A stretch of 64,000 nucleotides of DNA from Brevibacterium jeotgali (GCF_900169175.1 NZ_FXZM01000010.1:1-64000); one strand, 5' to 3'. Shown: positions 25,786 through 35,678, counted from the stretch's first letter. Numbers and translations: made by a program. Notes: generated by a model from the letters alone, not told the origin.

Positions 25786-26927
25786 GCCGAGGGGATGTCC
25801 CGGACCGCGTGCACATCGTGGGTACGGGGCTCCTCGGCACGTCCTTGGGCCTGGCGCTCACGCGCGCCGGCTGCACCGTGACTCTGGAGGACGCATCGCC
25901 CACAGCGGTCCGCCTCGCGTCGGACATGGGCGCGGGCACCGCCGCGGATCCGCACGAGGACACGGGGCTCGTCGTCGTCGCAGCGCCCCCCGACGTCGCC
26001 GCCGACGTCATCGTCGCGCAGCTGCGGGCGCTGCCGGACGCGACCGTCACGGACGTGGCGAGCGTCAAGGGGGTCGTCCTCGATCGCGTGCGCGCGCAGA
26101 CGGTCGGGACGGAGCTCGATCGCTACATCGGCTCCCATCCCATGGCCGGGCGTGAGCGGTCCGGTGCCGTGTCCGCCCGGGTCGACCTCTTCGAGGCGCG
26201 CCCCTGGGTGGTCTGCTCGGATGAGGCCACGCCTCCGCGCCGACTCGACCAGGTCGTGGCGGTCGCCGAGGCCGTGGGCGCCTCCGTCCTCCATCTCGAG
26301 CCCGAATTCCACGACTCATCGGTCGCCCGCGTCTCCCACGTGCCCCAGGTCGTCTCGTCGCTCATGGCGGCGCAGCTCACAGACATGCCGGTCGAGGGCA
26401 TCGCGCTGGCCGGACAGGGACTGCGGGACGTCATCCGGATCGCAGCCTCGGATCCGGGGCTGTGGACCCAGATCCTCGCGGGCAACGCAGCAGAGGTCCG
26501 CGGGGTGCTCACGGCACTGCGCGATGACCTGGACCGGGTCGTGGACGCCCTGACGCTGGAGACCGGCAGCTACGCCGTGCTCGCCTCCACGATCGCAGCG
26601 GGCAACGAGGGGCATCGCCGTGTCCCCGGCAAGCACGGTCAGGCGCCGATGGTCTACGCGATCGTCACCGTCGTCGTGGGCGACGAGCCGGGCGGACTCG
26701 CGCAGCTCTTCACGGACGTCCACGCGCTCGGGGTGAACGTCGAGGACGTCCGGATCGACCACGCGACCGGTCACCGCCTGGGAAGCCTCGACATCATGGT
26801 GCTGCCCGATCGTGAGCAGGACCTCGTGCTCGGTCTGCAGCAGCGCGGCTGGCGACTGCCGGAGCATGCGGAGCCAGACGACCCCCGCCCGACCGGTACG
26901 GCGGTGGGGGACGACTCAGCCGGATAG
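25782..26927 (+). CDS. tyrA: Prephenate dehydrogenase with ACT domain
   Basis: A 381-residue enzyme that oxidatively decarboxylates prephenate to 4-hydroxyphenylpyruvate for tyrosine. The NAD motif is GTGLLGTSLGLALTRAG (14-30). IGSHPMAGRERSG and FHDSSVARVSHVPQVVSS are family core segments, the first with the catalytic His. A C-terminal ACT domain (about 285-355) suggests feedback control by an aromatic amino acid. GTG 25782 overlaps rluB by 4 bp. Mycobacteria keep tyrA elsewhere, so its place between rluB and cmk is a lineage trait. The TAG stop is part of TAGGGT. Confidence 0.93.
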   Translation: MSRGDVPDRVHIVGTGLLGTSLGLALTRAGCTVTLEDASPTAVRLASDMGAGTAADPHEDTGLVVVAAPPDVAADVIVAQLRALPDATVTDVASVKGVVLDRVRAQTVGTELDRYIGSHPMAGRERSGAVSARVDLFEARPWVVCSDEATPPRRLDQVVAVAEAVGASVLHLEPEFHDSSVARVSHVPQVVSSLMAAQLTDMPVEGIALAGQGLRDVIRIAASDPGLWTQILAGNAAEVRGVLTALRDDLDRVVDALTLETGSYAVLASTIAAGNEGHRRVPGKHGQAPMVYAIVTVVVGDEPGGLAQLFTDVHALGVNVEDVRIDHATGHRLGSLDIMVLPDREQDLVLGLQQRGWRLPEHAEPDDPRPTGTAVGDDSAG

Positions 26928-26930
26928 GGT
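26925..26930 (+). promoter_or_regulatory. -10 box TAGGGT overlapping the tyrA stop
   Basis: TAGGGT begins at the TAG stop codon of tyrA and lies 39 nt before the cmk ATG, the same distance as the xerD-overlapping box from parA. It would give cmk-der its own promoter. Confidence 0.4.
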
Positions 26931-26969
26931 GGACCGAGCACAGAAGCAGTGAGAGAGGCACACATCGAC

Positions 26970-27632
26970 ATGAGCGTCATCGCGATCGACGGACCCAGCG
27001 GCGTCGGCAAATCCAGCACCTCCCAAGAGGTGGCGCGCCGACTCGGGTACGGCTACCTCGATACGGGAGCCATGTACCGGGCCATGGCCTGGCTGTGCCT
27101 CAACCGCGGCGTGTCCGACCCGGGAGACGTCGTCGAACTGATCCGCGGTGCCGACCTGGAGATCACCACCGATCCGGACGACTTCCGCGTCGAGGTCGAC
27201 GGGATGGACATCACCGACGACATCCGCGAAGCGCGCGTGTCGGAGAACGTCCAGACGGTGTCGGCGGTCCAGGACGCGCGCGACGAGCTCATCGAGCGTC
27301 AGCGTGAGATCATCGGCGACACGACCCCCGGCATCGTCGTCGAGGGGCGGGACATCACGACCGTCGTCGCACCGGACGCGCCGGTCCGGATCCTCATGAC
27401 CGCCGAAGAATCCGTGCGGATCGCGCGCCGGTCCACCGAACTGCACGGGACCGCGGACGCCGCAGCGGTGGACGCGACGCGGAAGCTGGTCGTGGACCGG
27501 GACGCGAAGGACTCGACGACGACGGACTTCCTCACGGCGGCAGACGGCGTACACACACTCGACACGACAGACGTGGGCTTCGAACAGGCTGTCGCAGCCG
27601 TGCTCGGGCTCGTGGAGGACACAACGACATGA
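26970..27632 (+). CDS. cmk: Cytidylate kinase
   Basis: A 220-residue (d)CMP kinase. It begins directly with [15 protein letters not shown] (P-loop 8-15), then DTGAMYRAM for CMP binding and [11 protein letters not shown] where most homologues have GRDxGTVV. ATG 26970 gives the standard N-terminus; a GTG at 26949 would add seven residues but lies too near the GAGAGG site. It overlaps der by 4 bp, a pairing seen in most Actinobacteria. Confidence 0.95.
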   Translation: MSVIAIDGPSGVGKSSTSQEVARRLGYGYLDTGAMYRAMAWLCLNRGVSDPGDVVELIRGADLEITTDPDDFRVEVDGMDITDDIREARVSENVQTVSAVQDARDELIERQREIIGDTTPGIVVEGRDITTVVAPDAPVRILMTAEESVRIARRSTELHGTADAAAVDATRKLVVDRDAKDSTTTDFLTAADGVHTLDTTDVGFEQAVAAVLGLVEDTTT

Positions 27633-29146
27633 GCGATGACCAGGACGACTTCATCCCCGACCCCGACGAGGACTTCGCCGATCGCGTCGCCGGCATCGAT
27701 GACGAGGAGGCGGCGCAGCGCGCGGCGTCCCTGCGCAGCGGACTCGAGGCGTACGAGCTCGAGGAGGACGACCTCGAGCTGCTCGACGCCTACGAATCCG
27801 ATGAGCACGCGACCCCGCTGGTGCGCCCCGCTCCGGTGCTCGCGATCGTCGGCCGCCCGAACGTGGGCAAGTCGACGCTCGTCAACCGCATCCTGGGCCG
27901 GCGCGAGGCCGTGGTCGAGGACGTCCCCGGTGTGACCCGTGACCGCGTCCGGTACAGCGCGGAGTGGGGCGGCCGACCGCTCACGCTCGTGGACACCGGC
28001 GGCTGGGACATCGACGTCCGCGGCATGTCCTCGCGGATCGCGGGACAGGCGGAGATCGCGGTCTCCCAGTCCGACGCGGTCCTGCTCATCGTCGACGTGA
28101 CCACGGGTGTGACATCGACCGACGAGCACGTCGTGCGCATGCTGCGTCGTGCGGGCAAGCCCGTCATCCTCACAGCGAACAAGGTCGACGACGAACGCGG
28201 TGAGATCCAGGCGGCCGAGCTCTGGGCGCTGGGGCTGGGCGAACCGCGCACCGTCTCCGCGATGCACGGCCGCGGCGTCGCAGACCTGCTGGACGTCATC
28301 ATGGAGACGCTGCCGGATTTCTCGGAGGTCGACGACCCGGAAGAGCCGGGCGGACCTCGACGGATCGCGCTGGTCGGGCGCCCCAACGTCGGGAAGTCCT
28401 CGCTGCTCAACCATCTGGCGAAGGAGGAGCGGGTCATCGTCGACAACGTCGCGGGCACGACGCGCGATCCCGTCGACCAGATCGTCGAGCTGGGAGGCAA
28501 GCCGTGGAAGTTCGTCGACACGGCGGGCATCAAGAAGCGTGCGCGACAGGCGAGCGGTGCCGACTACTACGCGTCTCTGCGGACGCAGACAGCGCTCGAG
28601 CGCGCAGAGCTCGCGCTCGTCCTCCTGGAGGCGAACGAACCCCTCAGCGAGCAGGACATCCGGATCGTCCGCAGTGCGACGGAGGCGGGCCGAGCACTCG
28701 TGCTCGCGTTCAACAAGTGGGACCTTGTCGATGAGGAGCGTCGACACTGGCTGGGACGTGAGATCGAGAAGGACCTGGCGCACGTCGCGTGGGCCCCGCG
28801 GGTGAACATCTCCGCGAAGACCGGTCGCCACGCGGACAAGCTGGTGCCTGCGATGGAGCACGCGCTCCAGAGCTGGGACATGCGTATCCCGACCAGTCGG
28901 CTCAATGCCTTCCTCGGTGAGCTCGTCGCGGCGAACCCGCACCCCGTGCGCGGTGGCAAGCAGCCGCGGATCCTCTTCGGCACGCAGGTCTCCAGCCGGC
29001 CGCCGCACATCGTCCTCTTCACGACCGGGTTCCTCGATCCCGGGTACAGGCGGTTCATCCTGCGCCGGCTGAGGGAGACGTTCGACTTCACCGGGACGCC
29101 CATCCACCTGGGCATGCGGATCCGGGAGAAGAGGAAGCGGCGGTGA
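27629..29146 (+). CDS. der: Ribosome biogenesis GTPase Der (EngA)
   Basis: A 505-residue double GTPase needed for 50S assembly. A ~68-residue acidic N-terminal extension is followed by GTPase 1 (GRPNVGKS at 75-82, DTGGW, TANKVD) and GTPase 2 ([25 protein letters not shown]), then a KH-like C-terminal domain. It overlaps cmk by 4 bp and the next gene by 4 bp. Confidence 0.97.
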   Translation: MSDDQDDFIPDPDEDFADRVAGIDDEEAAQRAASLRSGLEAYELEEDDLELLDAYESDEHATPLVRPAPVLAIVGRPNVGKSTLVNRILGRREAVVEDVPGVTRDRVRYSAEWGGRPLTLVDTGGWDIDVRGMSSRIAGQAEIAVSQSDAVLLIVDVTTGVTSTDEHVVRMLRRAGKPVILTANKVDDERGEIQAAELWALGLGEPRTVSAMHGRGVADLLDVIMETLPDFSEVDDPEEPGGPRRIALVGRPNVGKSSLLNHLAKEERVIVDNVAGTTRDPVDQIVELGGKPWKFVDTAGIKKRARQASGADYYASLRTQTALERAELALVLLEANEPLSEQDIRIVRSATEAGRALVLAFNKWDLVDEERRHWLGREIEKDLAHVAWAPRVNISAKTGRHADKLVPAMEHALQSWDMRIPTSRLNAFLGELVAANPHPVRGGKQPRILFGTQVSSRPPHIVLFTTGFLDPGYRRFILRRLRETFDFTGTPIHLGMRIREKRKRR

Positions 29147-30303
29147 CGACCACGGATCACGACGGCGCCGCAGTGCCTGCGGAATCGCCGTCGGTCCGCA
29201 CCCCGCTGCCGCGCTATGTCCTCGTGACAGTGGGGATCGCCGCCCTCGCGGTGACGATCCTGGTCGTCCGCGAGCTCCAGAGCATCATCGCGCCGGTGTT
29301 CCTCGCGCTCAACCTCGTCCTCATCGTGCATCCGCTGCAGTCCCGTCTCGTCCGACTGAGGGTGCCGCGCTTCGCAGCGGCGATGGTGACGGTCCTCGTC
29401 GTACTCGCCCTGCTCGCCGCGTTCTTCGCCCTGACCGGATGGTCCATCGCACAGCTGGTCCTGGTGCTGCCGACCTACACGGAGAAGATGCTCGCCATCG
29501 TGCAGGACTCGGCGCAGTGGCTCGCGACGATGGGGCTCACCCCGACGTTCATCGAGGACCAGCTCGCGGCGATCGATGCGAATTCGATAGCAGGAGCCGC
29601 AGGCGCGGTCTTCAGCAACGTCTCGATCGTGGTCGCCCTGCTCACGACCGTCGTCATGGCGGTGTTCTTCGTCGCCATGGACTCGATGTCGTTCGGTCAG
29701 CGGATCCTGGCCACCGCGGTCGTGCGTCCGCGGCTCGCGACAGCCATGACGTCGTTCGGCCACGGCGTGCGCAGGTACTGGGTCGTGGCGACGATCTTCG
29801 GTCTCATCGTCGCCGTGCTGGATGTCATCGCGCTGGAGATCATCGGCGTCCCGCTGGCGCTGGTGTGGGGCGTGCTGGCGTTCCTCACGAACTACATCCC
29901 GAACGTGGGCTTCGTCATCGGCCTCGTGCCGCCCGCGCTGCTGGCCCTGGTCGACCAGGGGTGGATGGCGGCACTGTGGGTCGTCATCGCGTTCAGCGTC
30001 CTCAACTTCGTGATCCAATCGATCATCCAGCCGAAGTTCACGGGGGAATCGGTGGGGGTCACACCCTTCGTGAGCTTCCTGTCGCTGCTCTTCTGGTACT
30101 GGGTGCTCGGAGCGCTCGGTGCGCTGCTCGCGCTCCCTGCGACGCTGCTGCTGAAGGCTCTGCTCGTCGATGCGGACCCGCGGGCCCGCTGGGTCAACAA
30201 CCTCATCGCGTCCGACCTCCGCACCGGATCGGGGCTGCCGATCGGCAGGCGGCGCGGCACGGACCGGAACACGCGAGAGGTGGTCGTTCCCATGGCGGGC
30301 TGA
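29143..30303 (+). CDS. AI-2E family transporter (PerM-like membrane protein)
   Basis: A 386-residue protein with about eight transmembrane helices and the family pattern of two N-terminal helices, a soluble middle part and the [17 protein letters not shown] and [15 protein letters not shown] segments near the C-terminus. Members export autoinducer-2, sodium ions or unknown solutes. The substrate cannot be told here. It overlaps der by 4 bp, so it is co-expressed with it. Confidence 0.88.
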   Translation: MTTTDHDGAAVPAESPSVRTPLPRYVLVTVGIAALAVTILVVRELQSIIAPVFLALNLVLIVHPLQSRLVRLRVPRFAAAMVTVLVVLALLAAFFALTGWSIAQLVLVLPTYTEKMLAIVQDSAQWLATMGLTPTFIEDQLAAIDANSIAGAAGAVFSNVSIVVALLTTVVMAVFFVAMDSMSFGQRILATAVVRPRLATAMTSFGHGVRRYWVVATIFGLIVAVLDVIALEIIGVPLALVWGVLAFLTNYIPNVGFVIGLVPPALLALVDQGWMAALWVVIAFSVLNFVIQSIIQPKFTGESVGVTPFVSFLSLLFWYWVLGALGALLALPATLLLKALLVDADPRARWVNNLIASDLRTGSGLPIGRRRGTDRNTREVVVPMAG

Positions 30304-30313
30304 GCAGACCCCG

Positions 30314-30319
30314 TACGAT
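30314..30319 (+). promoter_or_regulatory. Leaderless promoter -10 box (TACGAT)
   Basis: TACGAT is exactly 6 nt before ATG 30326, identical in sequence and spacing to the boxes at 285 and 52495. There is no Shine-Dalgarno between them. Confidence 0.55.
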
Positions 30320-30325
30320 GTGGAT

Positions 30326-30949
30326 ATGAATGCGAAGACAGTCGCCATCCACCCGGTCGACCCGCAGCCGCGCCTGATCCGCCAGGCCGCGGAGGTCATC
30401 AGGAACGGTGGGCTCATCGCGTATCCGACGGATTCCTGCTATGCGCTGGGCTGCTCGCTGGGGAACAAGGAGGGCATCGAACGCATCGCGCGGATCCGCA
30501 GCCTCGACTCCAAGCACCACTACACGCTCATGTGCCACGAGTTCTCGCAGCTGGGCCAGTTCGTCATCGTGGACAACTCTGCGTTCCGCACGATCAAGTC
30601 TCTGATCCCGGGCCCTTACACCTTCATCATGAAGGCGACGAAGGAGGTGCCGCGGAAGATGATGCACCCCAAGAAGAACTCCGTCGGTGCGCGGATCCCG
30701 GAGAACGCCACTGCGCTGGCCCTGGTGCAGGAGGTGGGGGAGCCCATCCTGTCCTCGACACTGCTGCTGCCCGGTCAGGAGGATCCGCTCACGGAGCCCC
30801 AGGACGTCGCGGATGCGATCGGCCGTGATGTCGACCTCATCATCGAGTCCGGTGTCCCCGGCACCACCCCCACGAGCGTCATCGACTACACCGAAGGTGC
30901 GCCGATCGTGCGCCGTGAAGGTGCAGGTGACGTCTCGCGCTTCGCGTGA
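30326..30949 (+). CDS. yciO: YciO family protein (threonylcarbamoyl-AMP synthase-like)
   Basis: A 207-residue protein of the Sua5/YrdC/YciO family. From the start (IHPVDPQPRLIRQA, IAYPTDSCYALGC, PGPYTFIMKATKEVPR, GARIPEN) to the REGAGDVSRF end it tracks Escherichia coli YciO. It lacks the Sua5 C-terminal domain and differs from TsaC. YciO shows weak threonylcarbamoyl-AMP synthase activity; whether it serves tRNA t6A formation here is uncertain. Transcription looks leaderless. It converges on tetR with only 3 bp between stops. Confidence 0.88.
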   Translation: MNAKTVAIHPVDPQPRLIRQAAEVIRNGGLIAYPTDSCYALGCSLGNKEGIERIARIRSLDSKHHYTLMCHEFSQLGQFVIVDNSAFRTIKSLIPGPYTFIMKATKEVPRKMMHPKKNSVGARIPENATALALVQEVGEPILSSTLLLPGQEDPLTEPQDVADAIGRDVDLIIESGVPGTTPTSVIDYTEGAPIVRREGAGDVSRFA

Positions 30950-30952
30950 GGT

Positions 30953-31717
30953 TCACGTGGGCCGTGCCCGCTCGTCCTCGTGCGGCGGGGACTCGACCTC
31001 GTCGTCTGCGTCGGTCTGGTGCGCCTCGGCGATGAACGTCTGCAGCAGCGGGTCCGGGTCGACGCCCAGAGCGGAGTACCACAGTCGGGTCAGGTGATCC
31101 GCGAGCATCTGAGCTCCAGCGGCATCCGCGTACCTCGCGTCGGGTTCGTGGACGTAGACGTATCGGCACTGGGTCGACACCATGAACGACAGTGCCTGAG
31201 CGGCGACGAGGGGTTCGACCCCGCGGTCGACGGTCCCTTCGTCCTGGAGCCTGCGGATGGTCTGCGCATTGCGCTCCGCGAAGTCGGATGCACGAGCCAT
31301 CCGCCGGACCTTGAGTGCTTCATCGAGGTACTCGGCCTGATCGAAGATAGCCATCAGATCGGAGTTCTTGCGGTATGCCTCGACGTACCGGCGGTTGCCG
31401 TTGAAGATCCGGCGGAACGGGTCGCCCACATCAGCCGGCCGCGACCCCGCGGGACGCACGGACCGCTCGTACGCGTCGTCGATGATCGCTGCGAGCAGCT
31501 GCTCGCGATCATCGAAGTACGTGTAGAGGGTCCCCGTCGAGACGCCGGCGCGTGCGGTCACCTCGGACAGTCGGGCATCGATGTATCCCTGCTCGTAGAA
31601 CACCGCGCGTGCGGCATCGACGAGCGACTTGCGCGTGCGACGGCCCTTGCGGGTGAGGTCCCGGGGGTCGCGTCTCCGGCCGCCCGTCGGCCCACTGGGT
31701 CTGGATGTGGTGCTCAT
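30953..31717 (-). CDS. TetR family regulator of the acyl-CoA island
   Basis: A 254-residue repressor-type protein. A basic N-terminal tail precedes the helix-turn-helix LSEVTARAGVSTGTLYTYFDD (about 50-70). The ligand domain is typical of the fatty acid/acyl-CoA-sensing branch by length. It lies 78 bp behind the acyl-CoA ligase on the same strand, and that gap holds GGGGAG-TG-CTCCCC (31745-31758) and other short inverted repeats that could bind it. AGGAG is 6 nt before ATG 31717. Its likely targets are the divergent promoters near 33340-33515. Confidence 0.88.
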   Translation of the reverse strand: MSTTSRPSGPTGGRRRDPRDLTRKGRRTRKSLVDAARAVFYEQGYIDARLSEVTARAGVSTGTLYTYFDDREQLLAAIIDDAYERSVRPAGSRPADVGDPFRRIFNGNRRYVEAYRKNSDLMAIFDQAEYLDEALKVRRMARASDFAERNAQTIRRLQDEGTVDRGVEPLVAAQALSFMVSTQCRYVYVHEPDARYADAAGAQMLADHLTRLWYSALGVDPDPLLQTFIAEAHQTDADDEVESPPHEDERARPT

Positions 31718-31795
31718 CGTCACTCCTCGTGTGCAGAGGTCGGCGGGGAGTGCTCCCCGGGACCGATCGGGACCATCATCGGGAACCGATCCCGC

Positions 31796-33337
31796 TCATG
31801 ATCCGTTCGGGGTGCTGACGAGGGCCCGTTTGAGGATCTTGCCCGACGGTCCCTTCGGCAGCTCGTCGATGAACTCGATGATCCGCGGGATCTTGTACGC
31901 CGCGAGCTCCTCGCGGGTCACGCGCTCGACCTCGGCCGCGTCGAGCTGCGAGCCCTCGCTGCGCGCGATGACAGCGGTGACCTGCTGTCCGTACCGATCG
32001 TCGGGCGTGCCGACCACCGCCGCCTCGCGCACGCCGGGGATCTCGTACAGGACCTCCTCCACCTCGCGCGGGTACACGTTGTACCCCCCGTGGATGATGA
32101 GGTCCTTCATGCGGTCGACGATGAAGAGGTATCCGTCCTCATCGAGCTTCCCGATATCGCCCGTGCGGAACCAGCCGTCGTCATCGAGCACCTCTGCGGT
32201 CGCCTCGGGCCGGTTCCAGTAACCGCGCATGACGGCGGGACCCCTGAGGCACACCTCGCCGGGCTCGCCGGGCGCGGCATCGTTCCCGTCGAGGTCGACG
32301 ACCTTCACGTCCATCCGCGGCACCGCATGGCCGACGCTGCCCACCTTCCGGATCCCGTGCAGCGGATTGAAGGTGCCCACCGCGCTGGTCTCCGTGAGCC
32401 CGTACCCTTCGACGACAGGCGCCGCGTAGCGCTCCTCGAAGCGTCTCAGGACGTCTGCGGAGATCGCCGCCCCGCCGGAACTCACCGCCCGCAGCGTCGG
32501 AGCCGGGCTGTCGGCGGCCTCGGCGAGCACCGACATCCACATCGTGGGCACACCCGACACGATCGTGACGCGATCGGCGGTGAGCGCCTCCACGAACGTC
32601 CGCGGATCCCAGCGGGGGAACAGCGTGACCGGGACCCCTGCCCGCAGAGAGGACAGGGTCACGGTGACGAGGCCGAACACGTGGAAGAGCGGCAGGCCCG
32701 TCGCCCAGTGGTCGTCAGGTCCGACGGCGGTGATCTCACCGACGATGTCGACGGTCGCCAGCAGGTTCCCGACGGTGAGCATCGCGCCCTTGGGGTGCCC
32801 GGTGGTGCCGGAGGTGTAGAGGAGCGCCGCAAGATCGTCGTGGGACCGTTCGACCACTGTGAAGTCGACGTCCCCGCGGTCGTCCGGACGGATCTCCGGG
32901 CCGTCGGACGGGACGGCGTCGATGAGGCGGTACGCGACTCCCGCGGCCTTGGCAGAGGTGCGGCCGGCCTCCGCCCGAGACGGGTGGGCGACGATGAGTC
33001 GCGCACCCGAGTCCTCGAGCAGGTAGTCGATCTCGCGTGAGGTCGAGAGCGGATTCACCGCGACGACGACGAGCCCGGCGGCCTGCGCGCCGAAGAACTC
33101 CGCGACGAACTCCGGGCAGCTCGGTGCGATGAGGATGATCCTGTCGCCGGGCTGCAGACCCGCGCCGATGAAGCGGTCCCGTGCCGCAGCGGCTTCCGCC
33201 AGCAGTCGCGACCAGGTGAGGACTGTGCGGCCGTCTCCCGGGGGAGTGAGCAGTGCGGGTGCGTCCGGCCGGGCGGACACCCACGGCAGCAGGATGTCCG
33301 GGAGGTGGGAGGTGGGTGCTTTGTCGTCGACGGCCAT
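31796..33337 (-). CDS. AMP-forming long-chain acyl-CoA ligase
   Basis: A 513-residue ANL-superfamily enzyme that activates a carboxylic acid to its CoA thioester. Seen are the P-loop LLYTSGTTGHPKGAML, GYGLTETSAVGTF, FRTGDIGKLDEDGY, the hinge DRMKDLIIHGGYNVYP and the catalytic lysine in GPSGKILKRAL. AAGGAG lies 5 nt before ATG 33337; an in-frame upstream start lacks a site. It is transcribed divergently from the SDR/acyl-CoA dehydrogenase operon, so it probably supplies its substrate. Confidence 0.92.
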   Translation of the reverse strand: MAVDDKAPTSHLPDILLPWVSARPDAPALLTPPGDGRTVLTWSRLLAEAAAARDRFIGAGLQPGDRIILIAPSCPEFVAEFFGAQAAGLVVVAVNPLSTSREIDYLLEDSGARLIVAHPSRAEAGRTSAKAAGVAYRLIDAVPSDGPEIRPDDRGDVDFTVVERSHDDLAALLYTSGTTGHPKGAMLTVGNLLATVDIVGEITAVGPDDHWATGLPLFHVFGLVTVTLSSLRAGVPVTLFPRWDPRTFVEALTADRVTIVSGVPTMWMSVLAEAADSPAPTLRAVSSGGAAISADVLRRFEERYAAPVVEGYGLTETSAVGTFNPLHGIRKVGSVGHAVPRMDVKVVDLDGNDAAPGEPGEVCLRGPAVMRGYWNRPEATAEVLDDDGWFRTGDIGKLDEDGYLFIVDRMKDLIIHGGYNVYPREVEEVLYEIPGVREAAVVGTPDDRYGQQVTAVIARSEGSQLDAAEVERVTREELAAYKIPRIIEFIDELPKGPSGKILKRALVSTPNGS

Positions 33338-33355
33338 GAGGCTCCTTCGGATCAC

Positions 33356-33382
33356 GGCCCGTGGAATCAGGACCACGGGGCC
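33356..33382 (-). promoter_or_regulatory. Inverted repeat in the acyl-CoA ligase leader
   Basis: GGCCCGTGG (33356-33364) pairs with CCACGGGGCC (33373-33382), with one bulged G and an 8-nt loop. It is about 20 nt upstream of the ligase start on the minus strand, so it may be an operator or a leader hairpin. Confidence 0.35.
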
Positions 33383-33400
33383 CTTTCACTGCGGTGCCAG

Positions 33401-33421
33401 GTTCGGTGTTCGGCACTGAAC
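33401..33421. promoter_or_regulatory. Candidate TetR operator in the divergent promoter region
   Basis: GTTCGGTG (33401-33408), a 5-nt spacer and CACTGAAC (33414-33421) form an inverted repeat with one mismatch per arm. It sits 16 bp upstream of a strong plus-strand promoter and within the ligase upstream region. Size and symmetry suit a TetR dimer. Assignment is inference. Confidence 0.4.
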
Positions 33422-33437
33422 GAACGATTGGCAACAC

Positions 33438-33466
33438 TTGAAATCGAGGTCATCCTCAACTATAGA
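33438..33466 (+). promoter_or_regulatory. Sigma-A type promoter of the acyl-CoA island
   Basis: TTGAAA (33438-33443) and TATAGA (33461-33466) are separated by 17 bp, the best -35/-10 pair in the window. It faces the SDR gene, 49 bp before ATG 33516. Confidence 0.7.
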
Positions 33467-33515
33467 TAGAGGTAAGCCAGCTCACAAGGATGTGCCTGGC
33501 AGGGAAGGAGCCCAG

Positions 33516-34322
33516 ATGGACGTCAAGGGACGTAGCGCGGTCGTGACAGGAGCAGCGGGCGGCATCGGCGCCGCATTGGCTCGAGAACTCGGTTCGCGGG
33601 GTGCCCGGGTGCTCCTCGCCGATATCGACCCTGCGGTCGCACAGACTGCGGAGGGGCTCGGCCAGGCCCAGTGGACGGGTGACGTGGCCTCGGCCGCCGG
33701 GGTCACCGGTCTCCTCGATGCGGCCCGGTCCCAGCTGGGAGAAGTCGACCTGTACTTCGCGAACGCCGGCATCGGCGGGGCATCCGGCCTCGGAGACGAC
33801 GAGGACTGGGACGCGGTCCTCGACGTCAACCTCCGTGCGCACATCAGAGCCGCGCAGCGGCTCATCCCGGACTGGACCGCACGGGGGACGGGCTACTTCG
33901 TCGCGACGGCCTCGGCTGCGGGTCTCCTGACCCAGATCGGATCCGCCGGCTACTCGGTCACGAAGCACGCGGCACTGGCCTTCGCAGAATGGCTCTCCGT
34001 CACCTACGGAGACGACGGTGTCCGCGTGTCCGTCCTCGCCCCCATGGGCGTCGATACGAAGATCCTCTGGGGCGACCCGGACAATCCGAAGACAGGCGAC
34101 GCGCTCGCCGCGCAGAAGGCCGTCTCCGAAGCAGGGGGCGTCCTCGACCCCGAGGATGTCGCCCGCACGGTCCTCGATGCCGTCGAGCAGGAGGAGTTCC
34201 TCATCCTCCCGCACCCGGAGGTCCTCGACATGTACCGCATGAAGGGCGCCGACTACGACCGGTGGCTGACCGGCATGCGCCGATACCAGGCGAAGCTGCG
34301 CACGATCGTCAAGGACGCGTGA
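33516..34322 (+). CDS. Short-chain dehydrogenase/reductase
   Basis: A 268-residue classical SDR with GAAGGIG (12-18) for NAD(P), NAG at 83-85, and Tyr146/Lys150 in YSVTK. The C-terminal part (VLDMYRMKGADYDRWLTGM) is typical of SDRs placed next to ACAD10/11-like dehydrogenases. The likely role is alcohol or hydroxyacyl oxidation in the same pathway. GGGAAGGAG lies 5 nt before ATG 33516. It is the first gene after the strong promoter. Confidence 0.88.
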   Translation: MDVKGRSAVVTGAAGGIGAALARELGSRGARVLLADIDPAVAQTAEGLGQAQWTGDVASAAGVTGLLDAARSQLGEVDLYFANAGIGGASGLGDDEDWDAVLDVNLRAHIRAAQRLIPDWTARGTGYFVATASAAGLLTQIGSAGYSVTKHAALAFAEWLSVTYGDDGVRVSVLAPMGVDTKILWGDPDNPKTGDALAAQKAVSEAGGVLDPEDVARTVLDAVEQEEFLILPHPEVLDMYRMKGADYDRWLTGMRRYQAKLRTIVKDA

Positions 34323-34463
34323 CGAGCGGGCGAACCGCCACTCCGACCGCTCTCATCATCCCGCCTCCTCGACACAGAGGCCGGTTGACGCCCAGCGGTT
34401 CCGAGCACAGACGAGACACGGCAGCAGACACGAGCAGAAGTCGCATCGACATAGGAGGACCAC

Positions 34464-35678
34464 GTGCTGGAGACGACCGAACGCGGACGGGAATACCGGG
34501 AGAAGCTGCTCGCCTTCATGGACGAGAAGATCTACCCGGCGGAAGCCGTCTACGAAGAGCAGATGGCAGCCGCGGACACGCCGCACTTCCACCCGCAGAT
34601 CCTCGAGGACCTCAAAGCGGAGGCGAAGTCCCGCGGACTGTGGAACCTCTTCCAGCCGCACAAGGAATGGGGCCCGGGCCTCACGAACTTCGAGTACGCC
34701 CCCCTCGCAGAGATCATGGGCCGGTCTCCTGACCTCGCACCCGAATCGATGAACTGCAACGCGCCGGACACCGGCAACATGGAGGTCTTCACGGTCTTCG
34801 GGTCGGACGAGCACAAGGAGAAGTGGCTGACGCCGCTCCTCGACGGAGAGATCCGCTCCGGCTTCGCGATGACGGAGCCCGCCGTCCCATCCTCGGACGC
34901 GACGAACATCGAGATGCTCATGAAGAAGGAGGGCGACGAGTACATCCTCGACGGTCGCAAGTGGTTCACCTCCAACGCGCTGCACCCCAAGTGCAAGGTG
35001 CTCATCGTGATGGGCAAGACGGACCCGAATGAGGCACCCCACCGCCAGCAGTCGATGCTGGTCGTCCCGATCGACGCGCCCGGCGTGACGATCGAGCGCA
35101 ACCTCTCCGTGTTCGGATACAACGACCGCGAAGGCCATGCGGACGTCACCTTCGACCAGGTGCGCGTCCCCGCCAAGGACGTCCTCAAGGGCGAGGGCGA
35201 GGGCTTCGCGATCGCCCAGGCCCGCCTGGGACCGGGGCGCATCCACCACTGCATGCGGTCGATCGGCCTGGCGGAGCGCGCCCTCGAGCTCATGGTGAAG
35301 CGTGCAGAGTCCCGCGTCACGTGGGGGATGAAGGTGTCCGAGCGTGCGAACATCCAGGAGTGGATCGCGGAATCACGCATCGAGATCGACCAGGTTCGAC
35401 TGCTGACCCTGCACGCCGCGGACATGATGGACAAGCACGGCAACAAGGTTGCGAAGAACGAGATCGCCCAGATCAAAGTCGCCGCGCCTACTATGGCTCT
35501 CAAGGTGCTTGATCGTGCGATCCAGGTCCACGGCGGCGGCGGCGTCACCCAGGACTTCCCGCTGGCCGGCTGGTGGGCAGGGCTGCGCACACTGCGTCTG
35601 GCCGACGGCCCGGACGAGGTCCACAAGCGCTCGATCGCCCGCAACGAGATCAAGAAGTACAGGAAGGACACGGCCTGA
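34464..35678 (+). CDS. Acyl-CoA dehydrogenase, ACAD10/11-like
   Basis: A 404-residue flavoenzyme that introduces the alpha,beta double bond into acyl-Co[18 protein letters not shown] and GRKWFTSNA are FAD/substrate segments; [15 protein letters not shown] and the C-terminal [17 protein letters not shown] match the ACAD10/11-like branch, where DGPDEVH replaces the common YEGT motif. A perfect AGGAGG is 5 nt before GTG 34464. Members are often next to an APH-type kinase acting on hydroxyacyl-CoA; none is in this window. The 141-bp gap upstream has a TTGACG (34385) but no matching -10. Its stop overlaps the next start (TGATG). Confidence 0.92.
   Translation: MLETTERGREYREKLLAFMDEKIYPAEAVYEEQMAAADTPHFHPQILEDLKAEAKSRGLWNLFQPHKEWGPGLTNFEYAPLAEIMGRSPDLAPESMNCNAPDTGNMEVFTVFGSDEHKEKWLTPLLDGEIRSGFAMTEPAVPSSDATNIEMLMKKEGDEYILDGRKWFTSNALHPKCKVLIVMGKTDPNEAPHRQQSMLVVPIDAPGVTIERNLSVFGYNDREGHADVTFDQVRVPAKDVLKGEGEGFAIAQARLGPGRIHHCMRSIGLAERALELMVKRAESRVTWGMKVSERANIQEWIAESRIEIDQVRLLTLHAADMMDKHGNKVAKNEIAQIKVAAPTMALKVLDRAIQVHGGGGVTQDFPLAGWWAGLRTLRLADGPDEVHKRSIARNEIKKYRKDTA

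Noticed and set aside
30326..30949. Naming the YrdC-family gene tsaC/sua5
   Set aside because: The sequence follows YciO along its full length and has no Sua5 domain, so an essential t6A role should not be assumed.
34323..34463. A promoter for the ACAD10/11-like gene based on TTGACG at 34385
   Set aside because: No acceptable -10 lies 16-19 bp downstream; the gene is probably read from the promoter at 33438.
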